This document shows, piece by piece, positions 10,197 to 22,470 of a stretch of 64,000 nt of DNA. A program made the position numbers and the translations under genes. This DNA comes from Sebastes aleutianus (Eukaryota > Chordata > Actinopteri > Perciformes > Sebastidae). The notes under the pieces are model-generated. The model worked only from the letters and a program-made list of their open reading frames with translations. It was not told the DNA's origin and made no database searches. Every line of letters starts with the position of its first letter. Positions within the stretch are counted from its first letter, which is position 1. The stretch is taken from the NCBI GenBank assembly GCA_916700875.1, contig CAKAKS010000039.1:12344544-12408543 (forward strand), read 5' to 3'.

Positions 10197-11387
10197 CTGA
10201 CACGAATGTCACCTGACTGACTGGCATATAAACACCTGGTTCCTGCTACAGTGGGTGTCTCCAGGACCATGACGACTCCCACACAGACTCAGCGTCGCTG
10301 TCGTGGCTGGTAATTACTTTGACAAAAACTCAATTTGTCTGTCAACTTGTGATAAACTGTTGCAGAGAGAACGTTTCGTCCTACATGTCCCCAACAACCT
10401 GCACCTTCTCCCCCAGAGATAACAGTTTTAGTCCTTTCCTCCCTCAGAGTTGGAGTGAGAAGTTTCATAAATCACTAAGCTGGGACATCTTTAATGATAA
10501 TATTCTCAACAAGTTTGTGAATCCGGCCTCAGATGGAACTTTTCACTAAAGGTCATTTCAGGCGGTGAACGGATGTCTGAGGACACTTGAAACCTCCTTG
10601 AGACATCAGTCAAGAAGACTGCTCAGCGTTTTTCACTCCTTGTGGTCTATTTTCCTCCTCGCATTGTCATTTTCTGCTTCTTCTGTTTGCATTTAACAAT
10701 CATAATTCATTTAAACTCCTGCTTGTTTGTCTCTCTCCGCTGTTTGAAGGCCTTCAGGGGCTCTTTAACGTGGAGGTTTCTGGCTACAGGTGGGAGGTTT
10801 CATCTGAACATCTGGACTCCAGAGGTGGTAGAAATGTGTAAACTAGGACTCTGCTGGTGTTCCCAATGTTCTCTTGTACAGATAACGCCTTCAAACGCTG
10901 CTTTGAAATTTGAATCCCACACAGAAGGTGGAGCGTTTACCAAGAGGATAAACTCTTCAGGCAGTCTGATGCTTGATCGCTGTTGGAGTTCTGGTGTTTT
11001 GAGCCGATATGGCAACACAGACACTGTCACTTCTGAGCTGTGACTGTTAATGAATGAATGTCATTACAGAATATCAATATATGAATATCATTAAAGATCA
11101 CAGCAGAGTGACGACACTACATCCCAATTCCCGCTCCTTGCTTGACCAGGAAATGGTTCCAGTGCGCCATAATGAAGGACATTACAGCGCTCTATTTCAG
11201 CTCTGAGGAGCGAGGACACACAAGAACAGTTTTCACTGAAGTATTTTACCTCGATTGCAGCTGTGTTGCTGCTTTCAGATTTCTCGAGAACTGGTCTTAT
11301 AAAAAACTTCACACTCAACACTGCGCTTCCTTGGGTCCTGAGCAATACACCTGCCTTGACACACGTCACACACCCAGTCAAGGCTAC
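10197..11387. other. No gene recognised; part may be a dispersed repeat
   Basis: The part from about 11100 (acgacactacatcccaattc) onward resembles a fish repeat I recall. The open frames at 10642-11043 and 11142-11609 show no domain or motif that I recognise. Confidence 0.35.
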
Positions 11388-11556
11388 TCAGAAACACCAG
11401 TGAAGTACAGGCTGGTTCAAGGGAAAAAAACACAATCAATCTGGCTACTTGCGGTCAGAAACACCGGTGACATACACTCTGGTATATGGGAAAAAACACA
11501 CCCAAATCCGTCAATGCACGCTCAGAAACACCGGTGTAATATACTCTGGTTTGACG
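11388..11556 (+). repeat. 67-bp tandem repeat, about 2.5 copies
   Basis: The word tcagaaacaccrgtg starts at 11388, 11455 and 11522, an exact 67-bp period. Within each unit a ctggtwyawgggaaaaaa segment is also conserved. The third copy is partial. Confidence 0.85.
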
Positions 11557-12289
11557 TGGCACAGCTGTATCAGCTGTCCATTGTTTTGTTATACCGTTGT
11601 ATTTTATGATCTCTGTCAGATGAGCAGAACAATGTTCTTGACAATTTATATATTGACTATTAATTTAATTCACAACGTGGCATAATGTGACAAGAATGTG
11701 TCACGCCTCTTTCATTCATCACGGGTGCTGAAAAGACTTCGGCGAAGGATACAACAGTGCATCCTCGCTCATAGCTTCTCTCTCCTCGAGATACATTTTA
11801 GGAATTGAAGATTTAGATGTTTGACTGCCGACATTAATCCTGGAACTCACTCGTTCCTTCTGCAGCATGAAAGATACCCGACTGTCGGTGTGCTGCCTGC
11901 ATGTTTTTGAGGTTTGTCTCAGCTGTTTTGTTGCTGCTTCAGGTCTAATTCTCAGTGGATGAATTTAGTCCATCAATAAAATGTTGCTCTACGAACGTCA
12001 GATAACTTTACTGACAGAGACAGAACGTTACTGATTGAAAGGTGCTTCTAAATAATGGGTTAATGGTAATGCAACAGGTCAAACAGCTGTATCAACTTCT
12101 GATAAAGGGATATTTTGAGCGATGGAGGAAAGTTTTAACTAATCAGGAGCTACTACTGTCATTCTGCTTTTGCTCTGCTTTCATTTGTCCATTCGTCCGT
12201 CTTTCACATTATTGTTTAGTTTTGACTGGTTGAACATCTCATAGTTTTCATTTTCGTAGCCTTGGTATGATAATTATTTTATCTCTAAT
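11557..12289. other. No gene recognised
   Basis: Unique-looking sequence with short frames only. Confidence 0.45.
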
Positions 12290-12740
12290 GTCGGGTTCAC
12301 ACTACACGAGAATCCAGCTGATTTTAGGTCTGATTCCTCCTGATGATCGTCATCAAAGCCCTGATTGTTTGATGGTTCTAAAGATGATCTTTCCAGATGT
12401 TCCTGTGGTGTGAGGTATGTTAAGAGTGTTTTTACACAAATCGTAAAATCGTAAATATTAAACATGTTCCATATTTACGATGGGATATCCTGTTGTGTGT
12501 GGGGAACCCCGAGGACAGCCGATGACGCAGAAAGAACGATAGCCAATAGAGAACCGAGCTGACTGAAGAAGGAAGGACAACCACCGCCGTCATGGCGCCC
12601 GCGGCTAATGCATGAGCTAATGCTAAACGTAATGCATAAAGTAGTAGTAAGATGGAGCTCAGAAATGGAGGAGCAACTTGTTGATTATTGTTTATTTAAT
12701 GCGTCTCCATGACTTCATCCTGATTTTTTCTGTCAATACC
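12290..12740 (+). repeat. S-family dispersed repeat, copy 1
   Basis: The terminus cacactacacgagaatcc is followed by tcctcctgatgatcgtc, ttccagatgttcctgtgg, gggatatcctgttgtgtg and gatagccaatagagaacc. The same ordered words occur at 36465-37120 and, on the minus strand, at 40190-41037. It is non-coding. The shared terminus suggests a DNA transposon derivative. Confidence 0.7.
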
Positions 12741-12889
12741 AACAAACAAACACTCAGGAACACACTGACGTCTTCAGTGTTACCTGATAAAGTCGGTGAA
12801 TCACTAACAGTGGATCAAACTGTGCGGCTGCAGCAGCGATCAAACAGAAAACTCTCCCACAGTTTATCCTCTTCATAAATAATTCTTTT

Positions 12890-12930
12890 AAGATGTGTGT
12901 GTGTGTGTAAGTGTGTGTGAATGTTTCATC
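12890..12930 (+). repeat. (TG)n microsatellite
   Basis: An interrupted GT run (gtgtgtgtgtgtg, then aagtgtgtgtg). Confidence 0.85.
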
Positions 12931-13313
12931 GCTGCTTCTGAGGACATCACTTTGAATCAAACATGGAAACTCCTGCAAGGCTCCAATCCCCAGTTTACAC
13001 TCCAGTCAGGGTGGAATCTACACTTCACTTGGTTTGGAGAGTAAACTCTCTTTCGAAACAAGAATCAGCGGCAATGTAAAATGTTTTTACTACTGTCTGA
13101 TGCTCTAATAACATCAGTAATTATATAATAACTGAAGAAAGATCATAGAAACTTTTCTTGGTGGAAACTTCTTTCAGATTTGACGAACGCTGAGCTGACG
13201 TTGATCCGCTGCTGCTGGACGTTGTTGTTCTGCTGCTGATCCTCCACCCACAGCGACCCAAACTGTAGAGTCTGACAGCAAGTAGTCAACAGTAGTCAAC
13301 GTCAAACTGTCTG
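12931..13313. other. No gene recognised
   Basis: No supported gene or element between the two microsatellites. Confidence 0.4.
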
Positions 13314-13350
13314 TCCACACACACACACACACACACAGAGAGAGAGAGGT
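13314..13350 (+). repeat. (CA)n(GA)n compound microsatellite
   Basis: An ACAC run passes directly into an AGAG run. Confidence 0.92.
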
Positions 13351-13559
13351 GTGATGGGACTCCACAGTGTCAGCATTCAGCCGGAGATGTGACAGCGTGA
13401 CGGTTCTCAGTGCTCACTCACTAACGAGAGGACAGACAGGAAGCTGACACCTAAAGGTCAACGTGTCAATTAAAAAGGTCAGAAACACGACAGTCCCAAC
13501 ATGTTTATACACAGAGTGACCCGAATAGAGAGCAGGGCTCAGATCCAGCCTTTATCTTC

Positions 13560-14535
13560 CTCTTATCCGGGGCCGAGTCGCGGGCAAAGACTATAGAAGC
13601 AAAGAGACAAAACTCACTACTCTCTCGGTAGCGCTGCCGCCATTTTGGACTGAAACCACCGATGAGTCTGTGGCCATGGATGTATAAAGAGACGTCTGAA
13701 AATCAGAGGATCATTTTTTTTTAGGTAAATCAACTTCCCAGTAGGAACACTTAAACATCCCTCATTTAAATCATTATGTCCTAAAAGTAGTAAAATGAAC
13801 TAACAGCTGAATCCAGAGTTATTTTCCTCATCATAATGAACGTGCATCAGACCCACGGGACTGCACCGCCCTGCACGCTCATATGACATATCCGGGTTCT
13901 GCCAGCTTCCTGCTAGCTGTGTGCTGCTGTAATAATGGATATATTGGCTGTAATTCATCACTTTTATTATCTTCTAATACACCCATGGGCTGTATGCTGT
14001 CAGCCTGTACCGTGGTGGATGTATTAACGTCTCTGTTCCCAAACAACCGGCTATCGGCCAGTAGCTAGTAGTGCTAATAGCATGACATCAGCAGAATTTA
14101 ATGGAGTTGTAGGCTATTTATTAACACGCAGGGTAAAAGCACAGGACACAACCTCTTCTACATCCATGGTCTGTGCTCTATTGGACTCATTTTTGGATCC
14201 TTGACATGAAAAAGTTTGAGTTTGCTCTCAAAATCTGTGTGCTGGATTTTTATAACTTCCATTTATGTCCATCGCTCACTTTATGCTCCTCTGGGAAGCA
14301 GCCGGGCAAAAAGTTTAATAAATAAATAAGTAAATAGTTATAATGGTATGAATATTTATAATATTTTTATTGTTCAACACAGGACATTTCAGTAGAGATA
14401 TTAAAAATGACAATAGAATAGAAATAATTTAGTTTTACTTTTGTACGGCTCTTTGTAGGCGCACGTTTTACTGGCGTCTTGTAGTCGCTTTCAGTCCAAA
14501 ATGGCGGAAGCGTTGCTCTGCTGCTGGGCGCTGAT
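13560..14535. repeat. Possible element bounded by inverted repeats
   Basis: GCCATTTTGGACTGAAA near 13640 has its exact reverse complement TTTCAGTCCAAAATGGC near 14490, a 17-bp inverted pair about 850 bp apart. The surrounding words (actcactactctc; ggcgtcttgtagtcgc) match dispersed fish repeats from memory. The outer ends are not defined. Confidence 0.4.
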
Positions 14536-15452
14536 GTTGCAATGGAACAAACAAATGACTTTCACTTCTTATGAATAAACATTCTTTGATACATGCAATT
14601 TGTAATAAATGGACTGGAACATGCAAAGTGGCAGATTTCCTTTTATAACAGATATAAACGAGGTGCTTAAATGCCAATAATCAGTGTTTCCTCAGCTGTA
14701 AAAGAAGCAGCACTTTTATATGTGAGACAACAGAGGAGCCAGATCCTCTGAGCCCAAACTGCAGCTGCATCAATCACCAAAATAGCTTAAAGAAAGATCC
14801 AATATCCCCGGAGAAACAGGGACACAACGGGCAGTAAATCCATACAGAAAACAACCTGAACACCCACGTCAACCAGGAAATACACACATTCATTTCCTCA
14901 GTATTTATGTGATCACACTTCACGTCCTCACAGAACCACCGCCTAATTAAATCTGACGTTTTGCTGCATATACTCCACATATGAGTGGTGGTGTTGAAGC
15001 ATGCTTCATCTTTAATCACCAGTGCAGAACTCTGTACATGTGTCTTTGATAACAACTGAAAAACTTTGATAATAATATATAACAACTCAGAACTTACAGG
15101 TAAACTGAAGATCACATGAGAGAGAGAAAAATCCACCTTCCTCTTGATCGTTTCTTCAAGACCATTTAAGTGGAGTCCCAGACCAGTCTGTGCTGCTGGC
15201 GGTCGAGTCTGAGTCGAGAACAAAACCACAAAAATGATATATTTAATATTCTACATGCTGCTGTCTTCCTGTTGTTCATAGTGGAAGTCAGCTGTGATAC
15301 AACGTCAATAACGTGTGTTTATGATAATTTGAAAGGTAGCAATTGAAAACAATTTGCCTCAAAGTCGCCGTCAGGTCAAAAACATGTTTTTCTTGTTGTT
15401 CACTGACTGTGATGTTTGAGCTTCAATGAGCAGAATGACGTCTGTTTGTTTG
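14536..15452. other. No gene recognised
   Basis: The minus-strand frame at 14774-15229 (151 residues) shows no motif that I recognise. No splice or promoter context supports it. Confidence 0.4.
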
Positions 15453-16032
15453 TATCATATGAAGCTAGAAAACCTAATGAATCCATCGGTACCAACCATG
15501 TCATACTAGTTTGACACAAAGGAGATTAAATAATGCTACGAAGTTACGCTACATTTTTGCGAGGAAAAACTGTGGCCATTTCCAAAGGGGTCCCTTGACC
15601 TCTGACCTCCAGATATGTGAATGAAAATGTGTTCTATGGGTACCCACGAGTCTCCCCTGTACAGACATGCCCACTTTATGATAATCACATGCAGTTTGGG
15701 GCAAGTCATAGTCAAGTCAGCACACTGACACACTGACAGCTGTTGGTGCCTGTTGGGCTGCAGTTTACCATGTTATGATTTGAGCATATTTGTTATGCTA
15801 AATGCAGTACCTGTGAGGGTTTCTGGACAATATTTGTCATTGTTTTGTGTTGTTAATTGATTTCCAATAATAAATATATACATACATTTGCATAAAGCAG
15901 CATATTTGTCCACTCCCATGTTAATAAGATTATTAAATACCTGACAAATCTCCCTTTCAGGTACATTTTGAACGGATAAAAAATGTGCAATTAATTTGCG
16001 ATTAAATATTTCAATCACCTGACAGTCCTAGT
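15453..16032 (-). mobile_element. Q-family element, copy A
   Basis: It carries the diagnostic series ccttgacctctgacctcc, gggtacccacgagtctcc, cagacatgcccacttt, gctgcagtttaccatg and ttgtcattgttttgtgttg. It ends at 16021-16032 with gacagtcctagt, the degraded form of the ATTAGGGCTGTC terminus seen at 27011, 28973 and 34693. Orientation follows the attagggctgtc terminus, which here points to the minus strand. The opposite end is missing. It has no coding capacity. Confidence 0.72.
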
Positions 16033-16172
16033 AAAAACCCAAAATACAAGTATGAGCCTGAAAATGAGCGTGATATGTTCCCTTTAAAACCAAGTCTGAA
16101 CCCTCAAATAGGCCTTTGAAAGAGGACCGGCCAAAACGTCCTCACTTTTCAAAAATGGCCAATTCTCCCTTT

Positions 16173-16670
16173 AAGGTACATTTTGAAAAGATAAAAAATT
16201 TGTTTTTCATTGAGAGAAAATTACTTTCTTTTTCCCTTCATGATTTCAATGTGCACGCAGCACTAGTGTCAGGTATCCAGCCGGAGAGCAGACAGGTTTC
16301 CGCGAGGCAAAGCATCAAGGGAGTAAAGTTTGCATAAAGAGGAAATGTAGGAAATTAGAAAAAAAAAAAAGTTTTTTATGGAGGACAGAACCTGCCAAAA
16401 TATAAATTAAATTGCTAAATAAATAAATGACTCAATAAATAAATAAATGTCATTACATGTAGCACAAATAATATAAAAAATAATTGTAGTCATTACTTAA
16501 TTGATAAAATGTGACATCAATTGATATTTCTGTTTTAATTCACCTCTTTATTTATTTATCTTTGTATTAATTCCCTTATGTATTTACTCTTCTGTTTCAT
16601 TTTCCCTTTTATTTATTTATGTATTGATTTTTAATTGATTCATTTATTTTTGCATTCACTTGAGGACGAT
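16173..16670 (+). repeat. U+T composite block, copy A
   Basis: A block U (gattttgaaaagataaaa-like start, cattgagagaaaattac, tcaatgtgcacgcagc, gcaaagcatcaagg) runs into a T element that starts tatggaggacagaacctgcc near 16368. It continues in taaataaat-rich sequence with tgacatcaattgatatttc and ttcccttatgtatttac. The same U+T order and orientation is found at 29545-29957. Confidence 0.7.
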
Positions 16671-17760
16671 TTATCCAGAAAGACTTCCTGGATTCTGTTT
16701 TATTACACTTTAAAGACTCAATTAAATACAAAAAAAGACTTTAAAATGCATCAAACAAAAATAAAATAGTAGAATAAGGACCTGGTATTTGTCTGTTTTT
16801 GGTAGGCAGTACGTATATACAGTATATATATATATATATATATATATACAGTACATAGACACTACTGTTTGCCGGTTACCATGGAAACCAGTTTTTCCAT
16901 TAGCACAAGACGTACTTCAGCTGGAGGGTACATCTCTAAGGATAGAAAGCAACATATTAAAGCGATTATCCATGGATGGATGGATGATTGGATGAAGGCC
17001 TTTCATGTGCATTTGTCCCACTTTTCTGATTGTTAAAAAAAGCTAGAAATGGTATATTAATTTCACAGTAATATAAGAACATGATAACGAGGTTGTATCC
17101 TAGAAATGAAATGACATTATCTCTGTTTATCTAAAAAACTGGACCTCTGACAATCATTTACTTAATGTGAAGTTCAGCAGCTCACATTCACACCACAGTC
17201 TACTGAATCACAAGACTACAAATATAGTAGGTGTATATCAATATACTTATTATGAATGTTCTATTTATTGTGACTATTCTGCTCATGAATCTTCCTACAC
17301 TCTTGTCAGCATAAACACTTTAACTGACATCAGCATCTTACGACATCGTGAACCATAAAATTAGGTGATAAAACGGCATCTTGCAGTTTTTCACTGACTG
17401 CAGTCGAGACTGAGAAGCTGATCCAGGTAAATAAAACAGAAAATAGTGTCACTTATATGACAAACTGAATGCACTCAGACTGAAAAAAGATTTAAATTAA
17501 ACTGATAAAATCTGTATTTCATATTAAATGTTTGACACCAGTTGATTTTCTTTTTAAGCTTGTTTATTATTATGTCCATTTATTTTTGTTTATTTTATTC
17601 ATCCATTTTATTTGTTGCTGTATAATAAACAGCATTAAGTGTGAAAATGAACGGACCATAATAAATACAAGTTAACTGATGCTGAAATGCTCCAAGGACT
17701 CCTATAACAGATTAATAGAAGCATCTAAGACAACAAATCTCACTTCGTTTACAGCAGTTT
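16671..17760. other. No gene recognised; TA microsatellite and SINE-tail remnant
   Basis: A (TA)n run lies at about 16816-16849. A short stretch near 16953-16994 (agcgattatccatggatgg) resembles the 3' tail of the V-SINE family. The rest is AT-rich with no supported gene. Confidence 0.45.
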
Positions 17761-18470
17761 TTTAAATGATTCTTCAGGGCAAGGACTAGTGATGTCAAGA
17801 TACCAGAAATTCAGTAGTCGATACCAATACCAGTTGAATTACACAGTAAAACAATAAATCCCATATACTTCATCCTTTATTACTGTTTGCATACTGGTTT
17901 TTGTTAAGAAGTTGACCTTTTAGGAATGTTTAGTTAGGGCCTTTTTTCGCCGATCGCTGAATAAATACTTCCAGGTTGTGCATAAAATGTATATGTGTGT
18001 TATCTTCAGTTCCCCCTCTTTCATTCCCCGACCGAGCCAGAGACCTCCACCATTTGTTCCTGTGAGATTTCAGTCCCAACTGCAGCATGAGAGGGGAGAT
18101 GACTGGAGCAGCGAAAATGTACATTTCAGCTTAATTGATGCTTCTCCCAGTACTGTAGTCTGTATGAAATGATTATTATGCTATCACAAGTTGTTAAATA
18201 TATTACTCTTTGTTGAATAAATGCTTAAAAATGGGCATTTTTAACACCGATGGTGCGCACTGGCTACTTGGCACTGCAGCAGCAACTCTGTCAACACAGA
18301 CGCTGTTTGCACGTAATCCTGCACCCAATATTGATGTTACAGCACTGTTATTTAATAAATAGTCAATAAAGTTAACATTTATTACATCAATTGAATATTT
18401 TGAAATCATGTTATGCGCTCTGTATTGAACACCGTTAAGCTTAATGATCTTAATGATCTTCCGCACACAG
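17761..18470. other. No gene recognised
   Basis: A gatgtcaagatacc/gataccaatacc-type segment near 17790-17835 may be a small repeat terminus. Nothing else is supported. Confidence 0.35.
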
Positions 18471-18619
18471 GTGGAGGTGTTACATTCCCCACTTTTCTCG
18501 GTCCAAAAGACATCAGTCAAAGTGTAGACTGCCTGATGGATATTCCGCCGGAGAATGAGCACACAAACATGCTGGTCAGGCTCTTAACGACAGAGGAGGG
18601 CTACAAGGCGTGGCGCTGA
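18471..18619 (+). other. Candidate exon, unrecognised
   Basis: A ccgcacacag acceptor-like site is followed by an open frame to TGA at 18617-18619. The roughly 49-residue translation, which begins just after the site, has mixed composition (Gly-Gly-Gly-Val-Thr-Phe-Pro near the start, Glu-Glu-Gly-Tyr-Lys-Ala-Trp-Arg at the end) and is not low-complexity. I do not recognise a family. The polypyrimidine tract is weak. It may be a terminal coding exon, a fragment of an old coding insertion, or chance. Confidence 0.2.
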
Positions 18620-19380
18620 AGGGTGAAAAGTGTACAGAACAACATTAGTCTATACGTCAGCCGTGTCCTGGAGCACTTATCCAGGACACAATAAGTCACA
18701 ACACGTCTAGACGGCTAAATCACGAGCTTGTTCTTTCCAGAATGAGCCCTCATTTGTTGCTTCTTCGTCCCCCCGCTGGGAACTCCATACTGGTTGGGAC
18801 TGCTCTGGAGGATGCAGGAGTCAGTTTCTGGGTCAAGAGAGTTGATCAAATGCTTCCTATCAGCCTAAAGAAAGACCAAATATGAGCCACTCTGACTATT
18901 CTGGGTCGGCTGGGACTGGACCTTTTCTCACTGGTTTGTATCTCTGAGGTTTATCAGTGGAGGAAAGTAATCATGTGTATAAAACGCTCCAGGGTCAGTC
19001 AATCAAACCCTCTGCTGCTGTAATGTGACTGTATGAACATTAAGTTGGTGATTTGAAGAGAGTGGGTGCATTAATACAAAGTAGTGCTTCCTCCTACGCT
19101 TCTAATGGACTTCACAGAGTTGAACAGCACTCAGTCTCTGATCACTGGGTTTGTTTGATCTCTGCTGTGAAGAGTTATGAAAGGTATCTGAAGTACAGAG
19201 GAACACGATGTTTCTTGCAGGGTTTGTTTTTCATTTGTCTGATCGAATATATACTGTGTGACACAATCTTTGGCGCTGCTTCCTAAAACACAACAAATAT
19301 ATTGTTTCTTGCAGTTTCCTTCTCTTCACTCTCAGATGTTTGTTAGCTTTTTTGATATCTAAAAACGAATGCCAGTCATT
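18620..19380. other. No gene recognised
   Basis: The short frame at 19053-19286 has no motif that I recognise. Confidence 0.4.
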
Positions 19381-19391
19381 TTACACATCAA

Positions 19392-19670
19392 GCCGACGGT
19401 CGGCCGTCGGACAGTTTGAGGCCGTCGGTGAGCGTCTGTTCATCATTCCCAACGTCTTTTATTTTCGCTGTCCTCGGTCTTCCTGTTTCCCTTTTTGAAT
19501 GATGAATACAGACTACCGCCACCTGCTGGTGTGGAGAGCTATTTCCTCTCACGCAGGAGCAGAACGTACGTGCTAACTGGCCGTCGGCTGTAGTGTTTGC
19601 GGTGTGTTTGAGTGCAACTTTTTGGCTAAGACAAAGGCGACGTGAGGCGACTCAACAGTCGGCCTTCGTC
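19392..19670 (+). repeat. GC-rich MITE-like repeat with imperfect inverted ends
   Basis: The left end has gccgacggtcggccgtcgg and the right end has acagtcggccttcgtcggc, imperfect inverted relatives. The middle segment tcctcggtcttcctgtttcc through gaacgtacgtgctaactggc is repeated with few changes, in the same orientation, at 31498-31617. The superfamily is unknown. Confidence 0.5.
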
Positions 19671-19875
19671 GGCGCTTGTTCTCTGATGCCGGGTTGGCGT
19701 CTCTGGGCCTTTAAACACATAAAAACAGATTGGACCACCCAATTTGAATGTTATCAGCTGATTAAATGGCCGTCATCAGTTTTCATCAGGAGCACAGATC
19801 TGAGGTGGTATGGCCCTACTCTACCTCCTAATTGGCCCAGTACGCTGTTATCATATATTGGTAAGCTGGACAAGC

Positions 19876-20357
19876 CCGTTCTCATTCCCAGGGCGTCAAA
19901 TACCGAGGCTTTGTCCCCCGGTCGGCATTCGGTACCGCCATACAAAGCACCCTTTAGTGTCGGTATGAAACCAAGCCATGGCACCAGTAAACGCTCAGAG
20001 AAAGTGTGCCGGGAGTGTGGTGACGTAGTTTAAAGAGAGAATAGACACACAAGGCTTGTCGGAGGGGAGGTAGATGGATCTAAAAACACAACAACAAACA
20101 CTAAAGCAAACACAACGCTTTCATCCAGGAAACCGTTGATCATATCTCATGTATTAAGTTTCACTTTCACATTACAACCATCCGTGTCTCGTGTTCACAG
20201 CGTTCAGTTTCATTTCACTGTACAAAGGTAGTAGTTTTAAGCCCAACCATGTTGTTCTTTCCTAAACCTAACTATAGTGGTTTTCATGCTGAAATTAAAG
20301 TGATGCGTGACGCCAAGGGGCCGTTATGTGACGAGTTGAGATGAGAACGTGTTGGAT
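19876..20357 (-). mobile_element. R-family element with E-type ends
   Basis: The left end (gttctcattcccagggcg, tcaaataccgaggctttg) and the right end (gacgagttgagatgagaac in reverse) are inverted versions of one terminal domain. The interior carries the R core (ttcatccaggaaaccg, gcccaaccatgttg, cctaaacctaac). The same element lies in the opposite orientation at 30846-31306. The overlapping open frame at 19593-20033 is not supported as a gene. Confidence 0.7.
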
Positions 20358-20459
20358 GAATCACTCCAGGGAGGTTCAAAATTGTTAGGCGGCGACCTCT
20401 AGTGGCCGTAGCAATTATGACGGGAGCAAAAGAGGAAGTCAGGTGACGAAGTATAAACA

Positions 20460-20725
20460 GCGACAATATTTGTGTAACGAGGAGGTCAGAGTGAATGGAT
20501 ATGTCAGAAAAACACAGGACTTTGACCCAGGAGACTGCTATTCATATCCCGTGTGAAACTAAAAAGTCAAAATTGACTTATTTTAACTTACGTAACGTAA
20601 CTTAAGTTACATAACAAATGTACTTATTTTAACCCAAACCATGACCTTTTCCTAAACATAACCATGTAGTTTTGTTTCAGTTCACATCGTTAACCACGTG
20701 TTTAAAACTGTGACTGTTTCACAAC
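20460..20725 (+). repeat. R-family core copy
   Basis: It contains aaacacaggactttgaccc, aggagactgctattcat, cccgtgtgaaact, aacttaagttac, cccaaaccatgacc and aaccatgtagttttg in the order typical of R. It lies about 100 bp right of the E-ended copy. The two could be one larger rearranged insertion. Confidence 0.7.
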
Positions 20726-21860
20726 GTGCGGGTAGGTGCAGTTTGCTCCGTCTGAAGCATTATAATGGTAGTGATAACAGACATTTAACGGGCTGATAAC
20801 ACTCAACATGGGTGGTTTGGACTCGGTTTGGCTGTGATGGATGAATAAAAATGAATAAAAATTGTCAGTAAAGCTCGAGTTACATCTCCTCCTTCATCTG
20901 ATCATGACGTACATCAGGCAGTATCTACCACTGACACAGCTACATTTTGTTATCTATTAAACTGGTTTTGTTCTGTAGAGCACTTTCGCTTGGAGTCATT
21001 TTAATGGATTTTCTCCTTTATGCAACAAGGTGTGAATGCAGAGTGTCATCAGTAAGAGTCAGACACCATGATGTAACAGACACAGACAGTCCGAGTTTTT
21101 CTTTTTCTAAATATCATGGCAAAGGTCATCCTCACAGCACCATTTACAGATGCTCCCTCCATCACAGGTTGTATGACATTTCATCAGCCAGCTCATTTTA
21201 AAATGATATTTAGCTGCTCGAACGTCCAAAAGAAACAGACAGAGAGATGAGAACACAAGAGACGAGAGGAGAGGAAACGTAGAAGGGAAAAGCATAAAAT
21301 AAGCCGAGGAAAGTGGGAAGTAGGAAGGGTAGAAGAGAACAATAGAGGAGAGAACATGGACAGTGGAGGAGTGGATTACACTGCAGCAGTGGTTCAAGAA
21401 GTTTCTAAGATGTTTTGATGCTTTAAATAAAACTGGGTCACAGTTTGAAGTGTAAATCTGACTACAGCTGCAGGCTTCTGTGGAAGAGCAAGATACAAAC
21501 ATTTCAGATCCACCTTACAAAGCCAAAGGGCAGAGTGTCTGAAATCCAAAAAACACATTTCCTATGTGGAGTTCCTTTTCATTCACATTACTTTATCTAC
21601 CAGCTCGACTCTTGGTTGTTTGCTCTGTCTGTTTATCAGTACAGGGACCTCAGGGGGTCCAACAGAGTCTCTGCAGACGAGATAATGTCTCAGCTTCCTG
21701 TCCTGGACGTCCAACAGAGAGAGTCCATTCAACAACCTTGTTATCAGTGATGGGGAGTAGCAGCGTCTTCACTTTCTGGTCTCTCATGAGTCTAAATATT
21801 GCTGGGTGTTTTACACGTTCAGCTACGATTTTGGCTGACTAACAGGAAAGTTAATTTCTC
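20726..21860. other. No gene recognised; purine-rich tract near 21213-21370
   Basis: About 150 bases of the plus strand near 21213-21370 are strongly purine-rich (gagatgagaac, gaggagaggaaac, ggaagtaggaaggg). Open frames here (20947-21201, 21445-21842, minus 21107-21502) show no motif that I recognise. Confidence 0.45.
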
Positions 21861-21875
21861 GAGCTTTCTGTTTCT

Positions 21876-22378
21876 TTTTTTTTTCCCGTAATAATTTATT
21901 GGGAGCAACATCAGGTGTACAGAAACATACAAATAGAGCACAAATGTAAATGATTGTCCCTCCATATTTTGGTATTTTCCCCCGAAAGCCCCCTCCCACC
22001 TAATCCTCACCCACTGCCGATAAAAAAAGGATAATGAACAAAAAACAAATTTAAAAGAAGGAGAAAAAAAGAAAGAAAGGATTCAAAATAATAATAAATT
22101 AATAAAGTACACATTGACAGTAATAATAATTATAGGATAAATCCCAAACTACATAAAATAGGCTGATAAACTTTACCATGTACAAACGGACAAATTAACT
22201 GTTAGTGGTCATTTCTGTTTACATAAATCAAACTTTATGATGTCATACAATTTAGCTGATGGAGAGAAATACATCTCATGTACCATAAGTCCATTAGTCT
22301 GCCCAAATACACTATACGTCCAAATAAAATTAAAACATGAACCACAAAAAATACAAGTGGTTTTAATGGTACGGAAGT
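21876..22378 (-). mobile_element. 5'-truncated retro-insertion (LINE 3' end or processed retrocopy)
   Basis: On the minus strand the block ends with ccaataaattattacggg followed by a poly(A) run (T run at 21876-21885 on the plus strand). Near-identical direct repeats GAGCTTTCTGTTTCT (21861-21875) and GAGCTATCTGTTTCT (22379-22393) bracket it, 14 of 15 matching, as expected for target-primed reverse transcription. At the 5' side of the minus strand an open frame of about 55 codons ends in Cys-Lys-Gln-Lys-stop, followed by a long AT-rich 3' UTR. I cannot tell whether this is an L1-type ORF2 tail or a host mRNA retrocopy. Confidence 0.68.
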
Positions 22379-22427
22379 GAGCTATCTGTTTCTATACATA
22401 GTTTATATGTATAAGCATAATCAACCC

Positions 22428-22470
22428 TATCTCCTACAAAATTACGTTCCCATACAACTAAACCCGTATG
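22428..22470 (+). repeat. R-family head fragment
   Basis: The words tctcctacaaaattacgttc and ccatacaactaaac match the second type of R end, also seen at 23386, 50497, 52546 and 62733. Confidence 0.6.

Noticed and set aside
19593..20033. 146-residue open frame
   Set aside because: It spans the end of a GC-rich repeat and the E-ended R element, with no domain or conserved motif.
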